Notes under the pieces: model-generated | What the model was told of the DNA's origin: nothing | What the model saw: only the letters and a program-made list of their open reading frames with translations | The model's database searches: none | Program-made: the position numbers and the translations under genes | NCBI RefSeq assembly: GCF_023955655.1 | Contig: NZ_JAMXHT010000008.1 | Coordinates: 124,001 to 188,000 of the forward strand | DNA from: Ralstonia soli | GTDB lineage: Bacteria; Pseudomonadota; Gammaproteobacteria; Burkholderiales; Burkholderiaceae | Length of the DNA: 64,000 nt | Reading direction: 5' to 3' | Part shown: piece by piece, positions 18,793-30,690 of the stretch | How positions within the stretch are numbered: position 1 is the stretch's first letter | Layout: each line of letters starts with the position of its first letter

Positions 18793-19003
18793 TTGGTGGT
18801 GCATCCCTTGTTTCATCCCCTGCCGGGGCTGACTCACTTTCTTTGTCTTGCCAAAGAAAGTAAGCAAAGAAAGGCGCGCCCGATGCGGCGACCCACTCCT
18901 TGAATTTCTGTCGCAAGGAGGGAGGGGAGGCAAACTCGCTTCGCTCAGACAGCCTCCCCTCTTTTTCCTCCTTGCAACAGAAATTCAAGGCGCCGCATAG
19001 GGC
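18793..19003 (+). repeat. Compound palindrome 3, left module
   Basis: Another module, 10 bp after the binding-protein gene. Differences from palindromes 1 and 2 are paired: the second hairpin has 10-bp arms ACTTTCTTTG and CAAAGAAAGT, and the outer stem of the long hairpin is GCGGCG with CGCCGC instead of GATGGCG with CGCCATC. The tip ACTCGCTTCGCTCAGACAG is unchanged. Confidence 0.92.
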
Positions 19004-19053
19004 CTGAAAGTCAAAGGCCAAAACCAAACCCTTGGTGCGCGAGCCCAAACGAC

Positions 19054-19095
19054 AAGGCCAACCTCGCGATGGGTTGGCCTTTGTTTTTGTCTTTT
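19054..19095 (+). terminator. Intrinsic terminator in the core of palindrome 3
   Basis: A 9-bp stem AAGGCCAAC / GTTGGCCTT (19054-19062, 19073-19081) is followed by TGTTTTTGTCTTTTG. It would stop transcripts leaving the upstream binding-protein gene. The same hairpin is found in the core of palindrome 4. Confidence 0.65.
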
Positions 19096-19103
19096 GACGT
19101 TGA

Positions 19104-19318
19104 GCCCTTGATGGCGCCTTGAATTTTCGTAACCGGGCGGAAAAAAGATGGGGAACTGTCTGAGCGCAGCGAGTTTTCCCCATCTCCGCCCGGTTACGAA
19201 AATTCAAGGGATGGGTCGCCATCTCGGGCGCGCCTTTCTTTTGCTTACTTTTCTTTGGCAAGACAAAGAAAAGTGAGTCGGTCCCGGCAGGGAACGAAAG
19301 GGAGGCGGACCACAAGCC
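19104..19318 (-). repeat. Compound palindrome 3, right module
   Basis: Inverted partner of 18793-19003, ending 9 bp before the rep stop codon. The small hairpin is TCCC/GGGA here rather than CCCC/GGGG, another paired change, and the long-hairpin inner arms are GATGGGGAA and TTCCCCATC. The gap lies between convergent genes. Confidence 0.92.
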
Positions 19319-19327
19319 CAAAAACCA

Positions 19328-21448
19328 TCAGGAAACCACAGGCTTCTTAGCCGACAACAACCCCTTCAGCGCACCAAGCCGATCCTTAGGCGACATCGCC
19401 GGCATCGAGTCCTCGGGCGTCGGCCCAGCATCATCACCAAGCTTCATCTCAGCGATATACCGCGAAGGCTCACACACAACCGTTTCCCGCGCCCGCTTGC
19501 GCTTCTTGCACCAACTGATATGCAGGCTGCGCTGCGCCCGCGTAATCCCCACATACATCAACCGCCGCTCTTCCTCGATCTTCTCGTCGGTCAGGTCATC
19601 GTCTTCACGGCAGTGCGGGAGGATGCCCTCCTCCACGCCCACCAGGAACACGTGCGGATACTCCAGCCCCTTGCTCGCATGCAGCGTTGAGAGCCGCACC
19701 GCGTCCGGGTCCTCTTCCTTGCCTTCGAGCATGCTGATCAGCGCGATGGTCTGCGTGAGTTCGAGCAGATTCTTGCCGGTGTCCATCAACCCATCCGCGT
19801 TGTCGAAGCCGGTGGCCTCTTCAGCGTCGTCTTTCTCCGGCTTGGTGCCCTTGCGCTTGAGCCAGTCGAGAAACTCCAGCACGTTGGTCCACTTGTTCTG
19901 GGCCTGGCGCTCGTCGTAGGTGTCGTACAGGTAGGCCTCGTAGTGGATGCCTTCCATCATCTCGTCGAGCAGCGTGGCGGCTGGCTCCTTCGCAGCGCGG
20001 TCCGACAGCCGCACGATGAATTCGCAGAACACGCGCAACGGCTCCAGCTGGCGCGCCGCGAGTTGCGCCTCGATGCCGCCCATCATCGCCGCCTCGAACA
20101 ATGACACCTTGGCCTGCCCGGCGAAGGCGCCCAGCACTTCCAGCGTCGCATTGCCCACGCCGCGCTTGGGCGTGGTGATGGCGCGGATGAAGGCAGGGTC
20201 GTCATCCGCGTTGGCGATCAGGCGCAGGTACGCGCACAGATCCTTGATCTCGGCCTTGTCGAAAAAGCTCTGCCCGCCCGAGAGCACATAGGGGATGCGC
20301 TCGCGCCGCAGAATCTGCTCGAACAGCCGCGCCTGGAAATTGCCGCGATACAGGATCGCGTAATCCCGGAACTGGGCGCGGCGCTCAAACTTGTGCGCGG
20401 AGAGCTTGAAGACGACGCTCTCGGCTTCGTGCTCTTCGTCGTTGGCGCTGGTCACGTTGATGGCATCGCCCATGCCGTGCTCGCTCCACAGCGTCTTCTC
20501 GAACAGCTTCGGGTTCTGGGCGATCACCGCGTTGGCGGCATTCAGGATGCGCACCGTGGAGCGGTAGTTCTGCTCCAGCTTGATCACCTTCAGGTTCGGG
20601 AAATCCGTCTGCAGCAGCTTGAGGTTGTCGAGCGTGGCGCCGCGCCAGCCGTAGATGGCCTGGTCGTCGTCGCCCACCGCCGTGAAGGCCGGCGCACGCA
20701 GGTGCGAGCCGCCCGCCAGCAGCTTGAGCAACTGGTACTGGCAGGCGTTGGTGTCTTGGTATTCGTCGACGAGGAAGTAGCGCAGGCGGTTCTGCCACTT
20801 CAGGCGCACTTCCTCATTGCGCGCGAACAGCTCGGCGGGCAGGCGGATCAGATCGTCGAAGTCCACCGCCTGATACGCGTGCAGCGTGGCGACGTAGTTG
20901 CGGTAGACCAGCGCGGCCTGGTGATCATCGACGTTGTTGTTGGCCAGCGCCTCGGCAATCGCCGTTTCCGGATCGACGAGGCCGTTCTTCCACAGCGAGA
21001 TCGTGCTCTGCACGCGGCGGATCAGTTGCTTATCGGTGGTTGCCAGCTGCTCCTGGATCATGCCGAAGCAATCGTCCGAATCCATGATCGAAAAGCGCGG
21101 CTTGAGGCCCACGTGCTCGGCCTCGGCCCGCAGAATCTGCACGCCCAGCGAGTGGAACGTGCACACCGTCAGCTGCTTGATGGGGATGCGCTTGCCGTCT
21201 TCGCGCGTCTTGCCTTCCATCAGCTTGGCCACGCGCTCCTGCATTTCCTTGGCCGCCTTGTTGGTGAAGGTGACCGCGGCGATGTGCTTGGGCTCGAAGC
21301 CCTTGTCCAGGATCAGGTGCGCGATCTTCTGCGTGATCACGCGCGTCTTGCCCGACCCCGCCCCGGCCAGCACCAGGCACGGGCCATCAAGGAAGTGCAC
21401 ACCTTCGGATTGGGCAGCATTGAGCCCGTGGGCGAGACCAGAAGACAT
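19328..21448 (-). CDS. rep: ATP-dependent DNA helicase Rep (UvrD/Rep superfamily 1)
   Basis: A 706-residue 3'-5' DNA helicase that helps forks pass protein roadblocks and works with PriA-type restart. Helicase motifs in order: Walker A AGAGSGKTRVITQ (about residue 30), TFTNKAAKEM, VDEYQDTN (motif II), GDDDQAIYGWRGA, EQNYRSTVRILN, LSTLHASKGLEYPHVFL and RRLMYVGITRA. The length suits Rep. The 3' end of the gene, next to palindrome 3, is A/C-rich on the plus strand with codon choice unlike the rest. Confidence 0.94.
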   Translation of the reverse strand: MSSGLAHGLNAAQSEGVHFLDGPCLVLAGAGSGKTRVITQKIAHLILDKGFEPKHIAAVTFTNKAAKEMQERVAKLMEGKTREDGKRIPIKQLTVCTFHSLGVQILRAEAEHVGLKPRFSIMDSDDCFGMIQEQLATTDKQLIRRVQSTISLWKNGLVDPETAIAEALANNNVDDHQAALVYRNYVATLHAYQAVDFDDLIRLPAELFARNEEVRLKWQNRLRYFLVDEYQDTNACQYQLLKLLAGGSHLRAPAFTAVGDDDQAIYGWRGATLDNLKLLQTDFPNLKVIKLEQNYRSTVRILNAANAVIAQNPKLFEKTLWSEHGMGDAINVTSANDEEHEAESVVFKLSAHKFERRAQFRDYAILYRGNFQARLFEQILRRERIPYVLSGGQSFFDKAEIKDLCAYLRLIANADDDPAFIRAITTPKRGVGNATLEVLGAFAGQAKVSLFEAAMMGGIEAQLAARQLEPLRVFCEFIVRLSDRAAKEPAATLLDEMMEGIHYEAYLYDTYDERQAQNKWTNVLEFLDWLKRKGTKPEKDDAEEATGFDNADGLMDTGKNLLELTQTIALISMLEGKEEDPDAVRLSTLHASKGLEYPHVFLVGVEEGILPHCREDDDLTDEKIEEERRLMYVGITRAQRSLHISWCKKRKRARETVVCEPSRYIAEMKLGDDAGPTPEDSMPAMSPKDRLGALKGLLSAKKPVVS

Positions 21449-21686
21449 GGGGGACAGGCAGGAAACATCAGGCGGGAAGGCACAGCGGAGGGCGATGGTA
21501 GCACGCGGGGGTGGCGTCGCTCACCGCCTGCGTCCAGCTCGATCCGGATCGGCATTTTCTTGGTGATTCCGAGCCGATCGCGAGGTCGGTTCTCCCTGTT
21601 TTATGCCGAATATTTCCCCCTGATAGGCGCCTAAACTGATTGACCGACCACACAGCAGCGCTTGGCTCAAAGCAGAAAGGGGTTGG

Positions 21687-21727
21687 TTGACTTCCGTCAA
21701 ATGGAGAAACCTGAATTGACGGATTTT
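21687..21727 (+). promoter_or_regulatory. TTGAC-N4-GTCAA dyad and hairpin upstream of the adhesin gene
   Basis: TTGACTTCCGTCAA (21687-21700) has the same dyad as the hemN site. Its right half, CCGTCAA, also pairs with TTGACGG (21716-21722), followed by ATTTTT, so the stretch could be an FNR-like site, a terminator-like hairpin, or both. It lies 270 bp before the adhesin start. Nothing else is evident in the 523-bp rep-adhesin gap, which is AT-rich. Confidence 0.35.
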
Positions 21728-21971
21728 TGGAATTTATTGTGTCGCCTCGCGCCTGCCTGATGCGTTGCGGCACACGTGGCTTACAACGTCGCCGACACGC
21801 ATCCGCCACCCACGGCATCAGAGCTTTCTGATTTTTTGGTTTCCATCATTCATTGCGATTTGCACGCAACTCCACGGAACTCCTCGCGCGATTTGTCCAG
21901 ACTCCGCCACCGCCAATCATGCATTTGAATTGGCACCGAATTCCAATTTGATATCCGCAGGGGTGATGGAC

Positions 21972-24896
21972 ATGAACAAAGCGTATCGGGTCGTCTTCAA
22001 CAAGGCGAGCGGTGTATGGATGGCGGTTTCGGAAATTGCACGTGGGCGTGGGAAGGGACGTGCAGTGGTGCGGGCGGTCAGCACGGTGTTGGTTGCCGGT
22101 GTGGCGACGATTTTGGCACCTAGCGCGGCGGCTCAACTCGTGGTGCAAGATCCGTTTTCGAATAACATCGAGATTGGTGGCAATACCGGCGGGAACGTCG
22201 TTGATTTTTCGCCAACAGGTTCTGGAACTCGCAAATTGACGGGGATTTCTGACGGCACCGCTAATACTGACGCCGTTAGCTATCGACAGCTCGCGCGCGC
22301 CACAGGTGCAATAGCTGATTTCTTTGGGGGGGGCGCTTCGATTAATCCAGTAGACGGGCGCTTGAGTACCGCACCAACGTACAAATTGGATACAGATCCC
22401 TCAGACCTGACGACGCCTGTTAATCCAGATGGCACGCAATCGTATAGCAACGTTGGCGGCGCTCTTGGCAACCTGAACAACCGCATCAAAAGCAACGCTG
22501 CTGGCATCGCCAACAACACCACCAACATCACCAACATCACCAACGGCACGGCCGGTATGGTTCAGCAAGCTGCGCCCGGTGCGGACATCACCGTGGCGAA
22601 AGATACGGATGGTGCCGCAGTGAATTTCGCGGGCAAGGATGCCACGACGGGTGCCACCATCAACCGCAAGCTGACCAACGTGGCCGACGGTGAAAACGCA
22701 ACCGATGCCGTCAACCTCGGTCAATTGGAGCGGGCCACGGGTGCCGCCGGCAAATATGTTGCATACAACGCTGTCGACCAGACCACCCCGGCGTCGGCAA
22801 CAGGCGGCGATGCACTTGCAGTGGGGGGAAGCAGCCAGGCAATCGGCAAGGCTTCCACCGCACTCGGCGCGGGAGCTGGTGCGAGCGGCGGCGGCAGCGT
22901 GGCCGTGGGCAACAACGCTGGGGCGGGTGCCGCAGGGGCTGTGGCCATTGGCCAATTCGCCTCGACCAACTTTGCATCGACCGTCGCCATCGGTACGGGT
23001 GCCGAAATCGGTGCCAAGGATGCCGTTGCCATCGGTGCAAACAGCTTCGTTTCTGACGCGGCAGAAAACTCCGTCGCACTGGGCGCTGGCTCGATGGCCG
23101 ACCGCGCATCCACGGTGTCGGTAGGCTCGGCTGGCAAGGAGCGCCAGATCACGAATGTCGCCGCCGGCACGGCCGATACCGATGCCGCCAATGTCGGCCA
23201 GGTCAACGCGGTAAAAGCGGTGGCGAACAACTCCGTCCAATACGACGCTGCCGGCAACACCATCACCCTCGCGAATCCGGCGACTGGCACGGGCCCCGTC
23301 CAGATCAAGAACGTGGCGGCCGGCACGGACAGCACTGACGCCGTCAACTTCGGTCAGCTCAGCGCCGCCAATGCCCTCAACGCAGCCAATGCCACAGCCG
23401 TGTCGGATGCATTGGGTGGCGGCTCGACCATCGGTGCGGACGGCAAGATGACCTCGCCGACCTACGTGCTGAGCCCCGACCCCATCTCGGGCAAAGACAC
23501 GTTCCACAATGTGGGCGATGCGCTGACAAGCTTGAACAACAACATCGTCAGCAATGCCGAGACGATCGGCAAGCTGGATGGACTGGCTGTCAAGTACGAC
23601 ACCGACGCCACGGGTGCCAAGCTGAACTCCGTCACGCTCGACAGCGGCAGCAGCACGGATGGCGTCGCCCTCCATAACGTTGCCAAGGGCGATGTGGCCA
23701 AGGACAGCAAGGACGCCGTCAACGGTGGCCAACTGTTCGACGTCAAGAGCGCGGCTGAACAGGCCGCCACCAAGGCGAACAACTCCGTCCAGTACGACGC
23801 TGCCGGCAACACCATCACCCTCACGAACCCGGCGACTGGCACGGGCCCCGTGCAGATCAAGAACGTGGCGGCCGGCACGGACGACACCGACGCCGTGAAC
23901 GTCAAGCAACTCAAAGACGCAGGCCTGGTGGGCAATGATGGCAAATTGGCCAATGCTGTGACATACGACAGCGATAAGAAGGACAGCGTTACGCTGGGTG
24001 GCCTGAAGGACGACGGCACGGGCGCCATGGTTCCGGCAACGGCACCGGTCAAGCTGTCGAACATCGCCAATGGCGTGAATGCCAACGACGCCGTCAACTT
24101 CAGCCAGCTCAATGGCGTGGGCAGCGCGTTGGGCGGTGGTGCTGGGTTCAACAATGGTGTGTGGACCGGCCCGACCTACACCTTCCGCAATGGCGACCAG
24201 TCGACCAATGTGGGCGATGCACTCTCGAAGTTGGATAACCGCGTTTTCACCCTGGAAGGCACCATCGGCAGCAGCGTCGGCGGCGGTGGCGCTGCCAACG
24301 ACAAGTTCTCCGGTAGCGGTGCAAACAACGGCAATCCCGGCCAGAAGGAGCAAGCCGTAGCATCGGGTGCCTACGCCACGGCATCAGGCGCCAACGCGGT
24401 TGCCAAGGGCCAAAACTCCACTGCGACGGGTGCCAATGCCCAGGCAAACGCAGCGAACAGCGTCGCCTTGGGTGCCGGCTCGATCGCGGATACGGCCAAC
24501 ACGGTGTCCGTCGGCTCCGTTGGCAACGAACGCGCCATTACCAACGTCGCGGAAGGCATGAACCCCACCGATGCGGTGAACAAGGCACAAATGGATCGCG
24601 AAATTGCAGGCGTGCAAAACAGCGTCGGCAACCTGCAAAACCAAGTCGGCCAGATCGACAGCAAGGTCAACCGCGTAGGCGCCATGAGCGCGGCCATGTC
24701 CACGATGATGGCGAGCGCGGCTGGTCTGCAGACCGACAACCGCATGGCCATCGGTACGGGTCTGTACCGCGGCCAGACCGCCCTGGCGATCGGCTACCAG
24801 CGCAAGGTCGGCGCGCGCGCGACGGTCACGATCGGCGGCTCGACCGCGGGCGGCAGCGAGTACAACGTCGGCGTGGGCGCAGGCTACGGCTGGTAA
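21972..24896 (+). CDS. Trimeric autotransporter adhesin (YadA-like, type Vc)
   Basis: A 974-residue outer-membrane adhesin. It starts with an extended signal peptide region (MNKAYRVVFNKASGVWMAVS), then a hydrophobic core with cleavage likely after PSAAA (residue 54). The passenger alternates YadA-head-type repeats (NSVALGAGSMADRAS, AVAIGANSFVSD) with neck motifs ending DAVNxxQL. The last 75 residues are the anchor: a short coiled coil (VGNLQNQVGQIDSKVNRVGA) and four strands ending in Trp (GVGAGYGW). The open frame extends upstream, but the MNK start has the right signature and a GGGG ribosome-site core eight bases away. Confidence 0.94.
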   Translation: MNKAYRVVFNKASGVWMAVSEIARGRGKGRAVVRAVSTVLVAGVATILAPSAAAQLVVQDPFSNNIEIGGNTGGNVVDFSPTGSGTRKLTGISDGTANTDAVSYRQLARATGAIADFFGGGASINPVDGRLSTAPTYKLDTDPSDLTTPVNPDGTQSYSNVGGALGNLNNRIKSNAAGIANNTTNITNITNGTAGMVQQAAPGADITVAKDTDGAAVNFAGKDATTGATINRKLTNVADGENATDAVNLGQLERATGAAGKYVAYNAVDQTTPASATGGDALAVGGSSQAIGKASTALGAGAGASGGGSVAVGNNAGAGAAGAVAIGQFASTNFASTVAIGTGAEIGAKDAVAIGANSFVSDAAENSVALGAGSMADRASTVSVGSAGKERQITNVAAGTADTDAANVGQVNAVKAVANNSVQYDAAGNTITLANPATGTGPVQIKNVAAGTDSTDAVNFGQLSAANALNAANATAVSDALGGGSTIGADGKMTSPTYVLSPDPISGKDTFHNVGDALTSLNNNIVSNAETIGKLDGLAVKYDTDATGAKLNSVTLDSGSSTDGVALHNVAKGDVAKDSKDAVNGGQLFDVKSAAEQAATKANNSVQYDAAGNTITLTNPATGTGPVQIKNVAAGTDDTDAVNVKQLKDAGLVGNDGKLANAVTYDSDKKDSVTLGGLKDDGTGAMVPATAPVKLSNIANGVNANDAVNFSQLNGVGSALGGGAGFNNGVWTGPTYTFRNGDQSTNVGDALSKLDNRVFTLEGTIGSSVGGGGAANDKFSGSGANNGNPGQKEQAVASGAYATASGANAVAKGQNSTATGANAQANAANSVALGAGSIADTANTVSVGSVGNERAITNVAEGMNPTDAVNKAQMDREIAGVQNSVGNLQNQVGQIDSKVNRVGAMSAAMSTMMASAAGLQTDNRMAIGTGLYRGQTALAIGYQRKVGARATVTIGGSTAGGSEYNVGVGAGYGW
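23223..23330 (+). repeat. 108-bp near-identical repeat in the adhesin, copy 1
   Basis: Encodes the stretch NNSVQYDAAGNTITL through VQIKNVAAGTD of the adhesin stalk. It matches 23775-23882 with only a few base differences, at a spacing of 552 bp (184 codons). Recombination between them would shorten or lengthen the stalk in frame. Confidence 0.85.
23775..23882 (+). repeat. 108-bp near-identical repeat in the adhesin, copy 2
   Basis: Second copy of the repeat at 23223-23330, in the same frame and orientation. The two copies differ mainly at third codon positions (CAA/CAG, GCG/ACG). Confidence 0.85.
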
Positions 24897-24921
24897 GTTC
24901 GCAGCGTTGACTGGCTGAAAG

Positions 24922-24963
24922 CGGACGGGCGCGCACCTCACGGGCGCGTCCGTTTCTCTTTAG
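24922..24963 (+). terminator. Probable terminator after the adhesin gene
   Basis: An imperfect stem (CGGACG with CGTCCG plus inner CGC pairs, with a GG bulge) is followed by TTTCTCTTT, 25 bp after the adhesin stop. Confidence 0.5.
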
Positions 24964-25128
24964 GCATCAAAGTCCAGGATGACCGCACTCGTTTGCTCCC
25001 CCCGCTTTGCCCCGGACGCGTTACACGGCTTACCCGCGGTTACACGACGGCCGTAAGCGCGCCGGCAATCCGGCTCGTTATAGACGGGACAGCGGCTGAA
25101 TCGGTCAGCCGCGCACCGGAGAGACACC

Positions 25129-25455
25129 ATGAACCGCCTCGTCAAGATCCTGGCCGTTAGCGCCGTCGCCCTGTCCGCCACCACCGGCGCCTTTGCCCAG
25201 ACGCAATGGCAGAAGGATCACCCGCGCCGCGCCGAAGTGAACCACCGCCTCGCCAACCAGAACAAGCGCATCCACAACGAAGTGAAGGAAGGCGAGATCA
25301 CCAAGGGCCAGGCCAAGGCGCTGCACAAAGAAGACCGTCAGATCCGCCAGGAAGAACGCGACATGGCAGCCCAGAATGGCGGCCACATTACCAAGCAGGA
25401 ACAGCGCACCCTGAACCAGCAGGAAAACAAGGTGAGCCGCCAGATCGGCAACTGA
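25129..25455 (+). CDS. Small secreted basic, Gln-rich protein
   Basis: A 108-residue exported protein of unknown function. The signal peptide MNRLVKILAVSAVALSATTG ends in AFAQ (cleavage after about residue 23). The mature part is highly charged, helical and Gln/Lys/Arg-rich (NQNKRIHNEVKEGEITKGQA, then KEDRQIRQEERDMAAQNGG), with no Cys. Similar small proteins are common in Burkholderiales; no mechanism is known to me. A strong terminator follows. Confidence 0.8.
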   Translation: MNRLVKILAVSAVALSATTGAFAQTQWQKDHPRRAEVNHRLANQNKRIHNEVKEGEITKGQAKALHKEDRQIRQEERDMAAQNGGHITKQEQRTLNQQENKVSRQIGN

Positions 25456-25490
25456 TCACCGGCTTCCAACAACCCGCTTCTGTACACCTG

Positions 25491-25548
25491 GGCCACACCC
25501 AGAGGCATGGCGTTATGCCGGGCCTCGTCGGGTGTGGCCGATTTTTTT
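25491..25548 (+). terminator. Strong intrinsic terminator
   Basis: Ten-bp arms GGCCACACCC and GGGTGTGGCC enclose a second hairpin (GAGGC/GCCTC with inner GGCAT/ATGCC), followed by seven T. It ends the small secreted-protein gene and insulates the riboswitch leader. Confidence 0.85.
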
Positions 25549-25620
25549 GCGGCATACCTGCCAAAAAGCGCCATCCATTAGTCCTGATTGACAATCCCAG
25601 CCCCCTTCCGTACATTCCGC

Positions 25621-25853
25621 CCATCCATCCGGGAGAGCGTGCCCGCCGCACACGGCAAGGCACCGCCGAAGGGGTAGCACCCGAAAACTCTCAGGCATCC
25701 AGGACCGGGTGGATCGGCCAGACATGCGTCTGACCGCACTCTGGAGAGCTGGCGCCGCACGACCACTGCGGGCGCCCACCGAAGGGGCTCACGAACGGCG
25801 CGCACCGCTATGCGCACCGCTTCGCAATCTCTCAGGTACCAAGGACAGAGGGG
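25621..25853 (+). ncRNA. Tandem glycine riboswitch (gcvT leader)
   Basis: Two consecutive glycine aptamers precede gcvT. Aptamer 1 (about 25621-25713) has the closing stem CCATCCGG / CCGGGTGG, GGGAGAGCG, CCGAAGGGGTAGCACCCG and AACTCTCAGGCATCCAGGACC. Aptamer 2 (about 25737-25853) repeats the pattern: TCTGGAGAGC, CACCGAAGGGGCTCACG and AATCTCTCAGGTACCAAGGA. Glycine binding to such tandems normally switches on glycine cleavage genes. Confidence 0.95.
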
Positions 25854-25919
25854 CCATCCGCGTAGCTTGATTCTTCATGGCGTCACCATGGGGCATCAGG
25901 CTGCGCGGGTGGCCTTTTT
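25852..25919 (+). terminator. Riboswitch expression-platform terminator
   Basis: Directly after aptamer 2, the arms at 25852-25866 (GGCCATCCGCGTAGC) and 25900-25914 (GCTGCGCGGGTGGCC) form a 15-bp stem with two G-U pairs, followed by TTTTTGCTTTT. The stem starts at the base of aptamer 2, so ligand-dependent folding could decide between termination and read-through into gcvT. Confidence 0.75.
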
Positions 25920-25985
25920 GCTTTTCTGGTCCCGATCCATGCGCCGCGCTCAGGCCACCGGCGGCGCACTCAGCCGAGAGATTCC

Positions 25986-27113
25986 ATGACGCTCCAACAC
26001 ACGCCGCTCAATGCCATCCACCGCTCGCTGGGCGCCCGCATGGTCGACTTTGGCGGCTGGGACATGCCCGTCAACTACGGCTCCCAGATCGAAGAACACC
26101 ACGCCGTGCGCCAAGACGCCGGCATCTTCGACGTCTCGCACATGTGCGTGGTCGACCTCACCGGCGCGCGTGTGCGCGATTTCCTGCGTGGGCTGCTCGC
26201 CAACAACGTCGACAAGCTGCAGACCCCGGGCAAGGCGCTCTACAGCTGCATGCTCAACCCCAAGGGCGGCGTGATCGACGACCTGATCGTCTACTTCTTC
26301 CGTGAAGACTGGTTCCGCCTGGTGGTCAACGCCGGCACCGCACCGACCGACCTCGAGTGGATCGTCGCGCAGAACGAAGCGGCCGGCACGGGCGTGACCA
26401 TCACCCCGCGCCGCTCGGACAACAACGCGGGCGCCGAGCCGCTGGGCATCCTCGCGGTGCAAGGCCCGAACGCCCGCGCCAAGACCTACGCCGCGCTGCC
26501 CGGCACGCAAGCCGTGGGCGAGGCGCTCAAGCCGTTCAATGCAGGCTTCGTCACCGTGGAAAACGTGGGCGAGATCATGGTCGCGCGCACCGGCTACACC
26601 GGTGAAGACGGCTTCGAACTGGTGGTGCCCGCCGCGCAGATCGCCGGCGTGTGGGAACGCCTGCTGCAAGCCGGCGTGCGCCCGGCCGGCCTCGGCGCGC
26701 GCGATACGCTGCGCCTGGAAGCCGGCATGAACCTCTACGGCCAGGACATGGACGAGCAGGTCTCGCCGCTCGACGCGGGCCTCGCCTGGACGGTCGACCT
26801 GCAAAGCGAACGCGACTTCACCGGCAAGGCGGCGCTGCAGGCCGGCGGCCAGCGCGAGCAGTTCGTCGGCCTGATCCTGCGCGACAAGGGCGGCGTGCTG
26901 CGCGCCCACCAGAAGGTCATCACCGCTTCCGGTGACGGCGAGATCACCAGCGGCACGTTCAGCCCGAGCCTGTCGCTGTCCATCGCGCTGGCGCGCCTGC
27001 CCAAGGATGTGGCAGTCGGCACCGACGTGCAGGTCGAGATCCGCGACCGCAAGTTGACCGCGACTGTGGTTAAACTGCCGTTCGTGCGCAATGGCAAGGC
27101 GCTGGTCAGCTGA
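25986..27113 (+). CDS. gcvT: Glycine cleavage system T protein (aminomethyltransferase)
   Basis: A 375-residue T protein, which takes the aminomethyl group from lipoylated GcvH and passes the one-carbon unit to tetrahydrofolate, releasing ammonia. Motifs: [48 protein letters not shown], and [20 protein letters not shown]. First gene of gcvT-gcvH-gcvP-sdaA, under the tandem glycine riboswitch. Confidence 0.97.
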   Translation: MTLQHTPLNAIHRSLGARMVDFGGWDMPVNYGSQIEEHHAVRQDAGIFDVSHMCVVDLTGARVRDFLRGLLANNVDKLQTPGKALYSCMLNPKGGVIDDLIVYFFREDWFRLVVNAGTAPTDLEWIVAQNEAAGTGVTITPRRSDNNAGAEPLGILAVQGPNARAKTYAALPGTQAVGEALKPFNAGFVTVENVGEIMVARTGYTGEDGFELVVPAAQIAGVWERLLQAGVRPAGLGARDTLRLEAGMNLYGQDMDEQVSPLDAGLAWTVDLQSERDFTGKAALQAGGQREQFVGLILRDKGGVLRAHQKVITASGDGEITSGTFSPSLSLSIALARLPKDVAVGTDVQVEIRDRKLTATVVKLPFVRNGKALVS

Positions 27114-27157
27114 CCCCCCCGAATTCCAATCATTCCAATCTTCCGGAGAACCCTTTC

Positions 27158-27538
27158 ATGAGCAACTTTCCTGCTGATCTGAAGTACACCGAACACGACG
27201 AGTGGGTCCGCGTTGAAGCCGACGGCACGCTGACCATCGGCATCACCGACTTCGCGCAAGATGCGCTCGGCGACATCGTCTTTCTGGATCTGCCGGAAGC
27301 CGGCCGCGCCGTGTCCAAGGATGAAGCGATCGCCGTGGTGGAATCGGTGAAGGCCGCTTCGGACATTTACGCACCGGTGTCGGGCGAGATCGTCGCCAAG
27401 AATGAGGATGCTGGCAGCGCGCCCGAATCCGTCAACGCCGATGCCTACGCGGCGTGGCTGTTCAAGATCAAGCCGACCAACGCCGACGACGTGAACGCCC
27501 TGATGTCGGCCGAGCAGTACGCTGCCACGAAAGGCTAA
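27158..27538 (+). CDS. gcvH: Glycine cleavage system H protein
   Basis: A 126-residue lipoyl carrier shuttling the aminomethyl group between GcvP, GcvT and the L protein. The lipoylated residue is Lys65 in [18 protein letters not shown]. It lies 44 bp after gcvT with a CGGAGAA ribosome site. Confidence 0.97.
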   Translation: MSNFPADLKYTEHDEWVRVEADGTLTIGITDFAQDALGDIVFLDLPEAGRAVSKDEAIAVVESVKAASDIYAPVSGEIVAKNEDAGSAPESVNADAYAAWLFKIKPTNADDVNALMSAEQYAATKG

Positions 27539-27550
27539 GCCACACCTCAA

Positions 27551-27582
27551 GCCGATGCGCCTCACCTGCGCATCGGCTTTTT
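27551..27582 (+). terminator. Terminator-like hairpin between gcvH and gcvP
   Basis: A perfect 10-bp stem GCCGATGCGC / GCGCATCGGC with a 7-nt loop is followed by five T, within the operon. It would terminate part of the transcripts and lower GcvP relative to GcvT and GcvH. Confidence 0.75.
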
Positions 27583-27604
27583 CTGTTTGATTCGAGCCCT
27601 TGCC

Positions 27605-30544
<2,940 letters not shown>

Positions 30545-30580
30545 AGGCGACCCTGGCGCCAAACCGCGCCAAGCGTCTTG

Positions 30581-30609
30581 ACGGCCGCCTCGTACCCCGG
30601 GGCGGCCGT
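30581..30609 (+). terminator. Hairpin between gcvP and sdaA
   Basis: A 9-bp stem ACGGCCGCC / GGCGGCCGT with an 11-nt loop 36 bp after gcvP. The following T-run is weak (TTTGC), so termination would be partial at best. Confidence 0.45.
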
Positions 30610-30690
30610 TTGCATCTGAACAACCCGTGCGCGGGCGGCCACGACCCGACTCGCGCGCTTTATCCCCACGCGCCCCCGGAGGCCTACCCC

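Noticed and set aside
22401-24353. 650-residue open frame antisense to the adhesin
   Set aside because: Repetitive only because the adhesin is; no start signal or family similarity.
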